From: Clostridia bacterium
GTDB lineage: Bacteria; Bacillota; Clostridia; Peptostreptococcales; Anaerovoracaceae
Assembly: GCA_025997195.1 (NCBI GenBank)
Contig: BNUG01000072.1
Location: forward strand, 1-8,789
Direction of reading: 5' to 3'
DNA length: 8,789 nucleotides
Shown here in pieces: positions 7,478 through 8,789 of the stretch. Positions within the stretch are counted from its first letter, which is position 1. Each line of letters starts with the position of its first letter. The notes under the pieces were generated by a model. That model did not search any database. It had not been told where the DNA came from and was given only the letters and a program-made list of their open reading frames with translations. Position numbers and translations under genes: made by a program.

Positions 7478-7522
7478 AGAACAGACAGCACGCGTTGCAA
7501 TGCAACGCGTGCTGTCTGTTCT
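7478..7522 (-). terminator. Perfect 45-base palindrome, possible terminator of the activator gene
   Basis: Two 22-base arms (7478-7499 and 7501-7522) are exact reverse complements around a single central base at 7500. On the minus strand the hairpin is followed by GTCGTTTTGG, a short and slightly displaced T-tract. It could therefore terminate the activator transcript, which ends about 100 bases earlier. It begins only seven bases upstream of the -24 element, so an operator or enhancer role is the alternative. No T-tract follows on the plus strand. Confidence 0.5.
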
Positions 7523-7542
7523 AATGTCCTCATTACTATAAT

Positions 7543-7567
7543 ACGCAGTCTCATTATGAGTCTGCGT
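7543..7567. promoter_or_regulatory. Candidate upstream activating site 1 (25-base dyad)
   Basis: Twelve-base arms around 7555 match as inverted repeats with one mismatch, with the core CTCATTATGAG at 7550-7560. The centre is about 111 bases upstream of the predicted transcript start, a normal distance for enhancer sites of sigma-54 activators. The core recurs as part of a 14-base direct repeat at 7615-7628. Confidence 0.6.
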
Positions 7568-7593
7568 ACTTTACTTATCTCTAAATTACAGCC

Positions 7594-7608
7594 GTATCAA
7601 ATTGATAC
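7594..7608. repeat. Small perfect dyad GTATCAA-A-TTGATAC
   Basis: Seven-base perfect arms around one base. Outer AGCC (7590-7593) and GGCT (7613-7616) extend the pairing past a four-base bulge. It lies between the two 14-base repeats. It could be another operator or a hairpin just after the activator's stop codon. No T-tract follows on the minus strand. Confidence 0.4.
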
Positions 7609-7614
7609 AGTCGG

Positions 7615-7628
7615 CTCATTATGAGTCT
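7615..7628. promoter_or_regulatory. Candidate upstream activating site 2, overlapping the activator's stop codon
   Basis: CTCATTATGAGTCT is an exact copy of 7550-7563 and contains the same CTCAT-T-ATGAG dyad (7615-7625). Centre-to-centre distance to site 1 is 65 bases, close to six helical turns, and the centre is about 176 bases upstream of the predicted transcript start. The dyad includes the activator's TAA stop (7621-7619), so its last codons double as a probable binding site. Confidence 0.55.
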
Positions 7629-8767
7629 TTTCTATCCAACTGATATTTCTCTATCTTTCGAAACAGCGTCGCCTTCCCGATTCCTAGACTTTTTGCGGTT
7701 TGCACTTTGTTGTTCCCGCAGGCATTAAGTCTGGCCATAATACTGGATTTTTCTATTTCATCCATTGTAAGAGTATTATCACTGATATTAATTTGCGAAA
7801 GATCGCCCGTTTCCAACTCACTTACTGCAGATGATACTTCATCATATTCCGCAACACCGCTTTGTGCAAGTACTACTATTTTTTCGATTACATTGCTCAA
7901 TTCTCGAATATTCCCCGGCCAATTATATTTTTGCATTAGCGAAAGTAGTTTCGTATCAAGTCTGACAACTTTGCAGCCTAATGCTTCATTTTTCTCCAGA
8001 ATTAAATCATGAATAAGCACAGACAAATCCTCCCTTCGCTGACGCAACGGCGGAATCGAGATGCTGAGTACATTCAGGCGGTAATACAAGTCCTGCCGGA
8101 ATCGCCCCTCCGCTATTTCCCGTTTTAAGTCCTTATTGGTTGCTACTATGATGCGAACATCAATTGGAATAATTTTATCATCCCCGATTCGCATGACCTC
8201 TCTTTCTTGTAATACACGGAGCAGCCTTGCCTGTACATGTAAATCAATTTCACCTATTTCATCCAAAAAGAGTGTCCCCTTATGCGCTTTCTCAAAAATA
8301 CCGGCTTTTCCTGATCTGCTTGCTCCTGTAAAAGCACCTTCAACATAACCAAACAATTCACTTTCAAGCAAGCTGGACGGAAGTGCTGCACAATTCACCG
8401 CCACAAAAGCTTCAGAACTCCTTTTGCTTGCATTATGAATAGCCTGTGCAAAAAACTCCTTACCACAACCAGTCTCCCCTGTAAGCAAAATAGTACTATC
8501 CTTTTCACTATAGAGTATTGAAGTTGCGATGGTATTCCTCATATCCGGATTTCTCGAATAGATATCTTCAAACTTTCTTTTTGCTGTCAAACCTTTGCGC
8601 CTCAAATCCAATCGGAGTTTGCGTTCCGCCTCTTGTAGCCGCTCCGTCTCAGTAAAAACCAAAAGTGCTCCTGACACCTCTTGCTCAACTAAAATTGGTA
8701 TACGGCTAAGCAAATATTGCTTATTGTTGTAGTTAATAAGAACATTTCTGTCTACCCGCTTATTCAT
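7619..8767 (-). CDS. Sigma-54-dependent transcriptional activator (N-terminal sensor part missing)
   Basis: Enhancer-binding protein that remodels sigma-54 RNA polymerase using ATP. In the visible 382 residues, 1-60 look like the end of a PAS domain and its linker (YLLSRIPILVEQEVSGALLVF). The AAA+ core follows, with Walker A GETGCGKE at 97-104, the sigma-54 contact loop GAFTGA at 144-149, Walker B TLFLDEIGE at 165-173, VATN at 208-211, YYRLNV at 228-233 and WPGNIREL at 283-290. A Fis-type helix-turn-helix occupies about 350-375. Full-length relatives carry a complete PAS and often further sensor domains. Here ATG 8767 has no ribosome site, and an in-frame TAA lies two codons upstream, so the gene seems frameshifted at the edge or starts abnormally. 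It most likely controls the downstream operon through the dyads after its 3' end. Confidence 0.88.
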   Translation of the reverse strand: MNKRVDRNVLINYNNKQYLLSRIPILVEQEVSGALLVFTETERLQEAERKLRLDLRRKGLTAKRKFEDIYSRNPDMRNTIATSILYSEKDSTILLTGETGCGKEFFAQAIHNASKRSSEAFVAVNCAALPSSLLESELFGYVEGAFTGASRSGKAGIFEKAHKGTLFLDEIGEIDLHVQARLLRVLQEREVMRIGDDKIIPIDVRIIVATNKDLKREIAEGRFRQDLYYRLNVLSISIPPLRQRREDLSVLIHDLILEKNEALGCKVVRLDTKLLSLMQKYNWPGNIRELSNVIEKIVVLAQSGVAEYDEVSSAVSELETGDLSQINISDNTLTMDEIEKSSIMARLNACGNNKVQTAKSLGIGKATLFRKIEKYQLDRKDS

Positions 8768-8789
8768 GATTTAATTCAGGAGAAAAATG

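Noticed and set aside
7595..7607. Possible IHF site in TATCAAATTGATA
   Set aside because: It matches only the ATCAA half of the consensus. The TTR half is absent on both strands.
7262..7624. Plus-strand open frame crossing the regulatory gap
   Set aside because: It covers the dehydratase start, promoter and palindromes, has no ribosome site, and its translation resembles no protein.
1..8789. CRISPR array, tRNA, rRNA, insertion sequence or riboswitch
   Set aside because: No spaced repeat array, cloverleaf, transposase, terminal repeats or known aptamer pattern was seen. The leader before the dehydratase is only about 42 bases.

Overview
The window looks like a fermentative, strictly anaerobic Firmicute (Clostridia or Negativicutes). 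The grounds are strong AGGAGG-type ribosome sites before nearly every gene, moderate-to-low G+C, a ferredoxin-dependent 2-oxoacid oxidoreductase with four separate subunits, and a sigma-54 activator driving a catabolic operon. The genus cannot be read from the sequence. Every convincing gene is on the minus strand, so the biological order runs from high to low coordinates.

Layout in transcription order: (1) 8767-7619, the C-terminal part of a sigma-54 enhancer-binding activator, with the end of a PAS domain, the AAA+ core and a Fis-type HTH. Its N-terminal sensor region is beyond the edge or cut off by an in-frame stop. (2) 7618-7403, a 216-base regulatory gap with a textbook -24/-12 promoter, a perfect 45-base palindrome and three further dyads, two of which share a 14-base direct repeat. 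(3) 7402-1, a tightly packed operon: IlvD/Edd-family dehydratase, a P-loop ATPase of unknown role, 8Fe ferredoxin-type subunit, oxidoreductase alpha, beta and gamma subunits (VOR-like), acetyl-CoA hydrolase/4-hydroxybutyrate CoA-transferase family protein, and an MFS transporter of the anion:cation symporter type that runs off the left edge.

Read as a pathway (inference), the operon takes up an organic or sugar acid, dehydrates a 2,3-dihydroxy acid to a 2-oxo acid, decarboxylates it oxidatively to an acyl-CoA while reducing ferredoxin, and swaps the CoA onto acetate or a similar acid to give a free carboxylate plus acetyl-CoA for ATP formation. No ilvB, ilvN, ilvC, ilvE or leu genes are present, so the IlvD-like enzyme is probably not serving branched-chain amino acid synthesis here. 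The true substrate is unknown. 2,3-dihydroxyisovalerate (giving isobutyrate) and C3-C6 aldonic acids are the chemical options. The most noteworthy points are this gene combination, the uncharacterised ATPase embedded in it, and the unusually dyad-rich sigma-54 control region.
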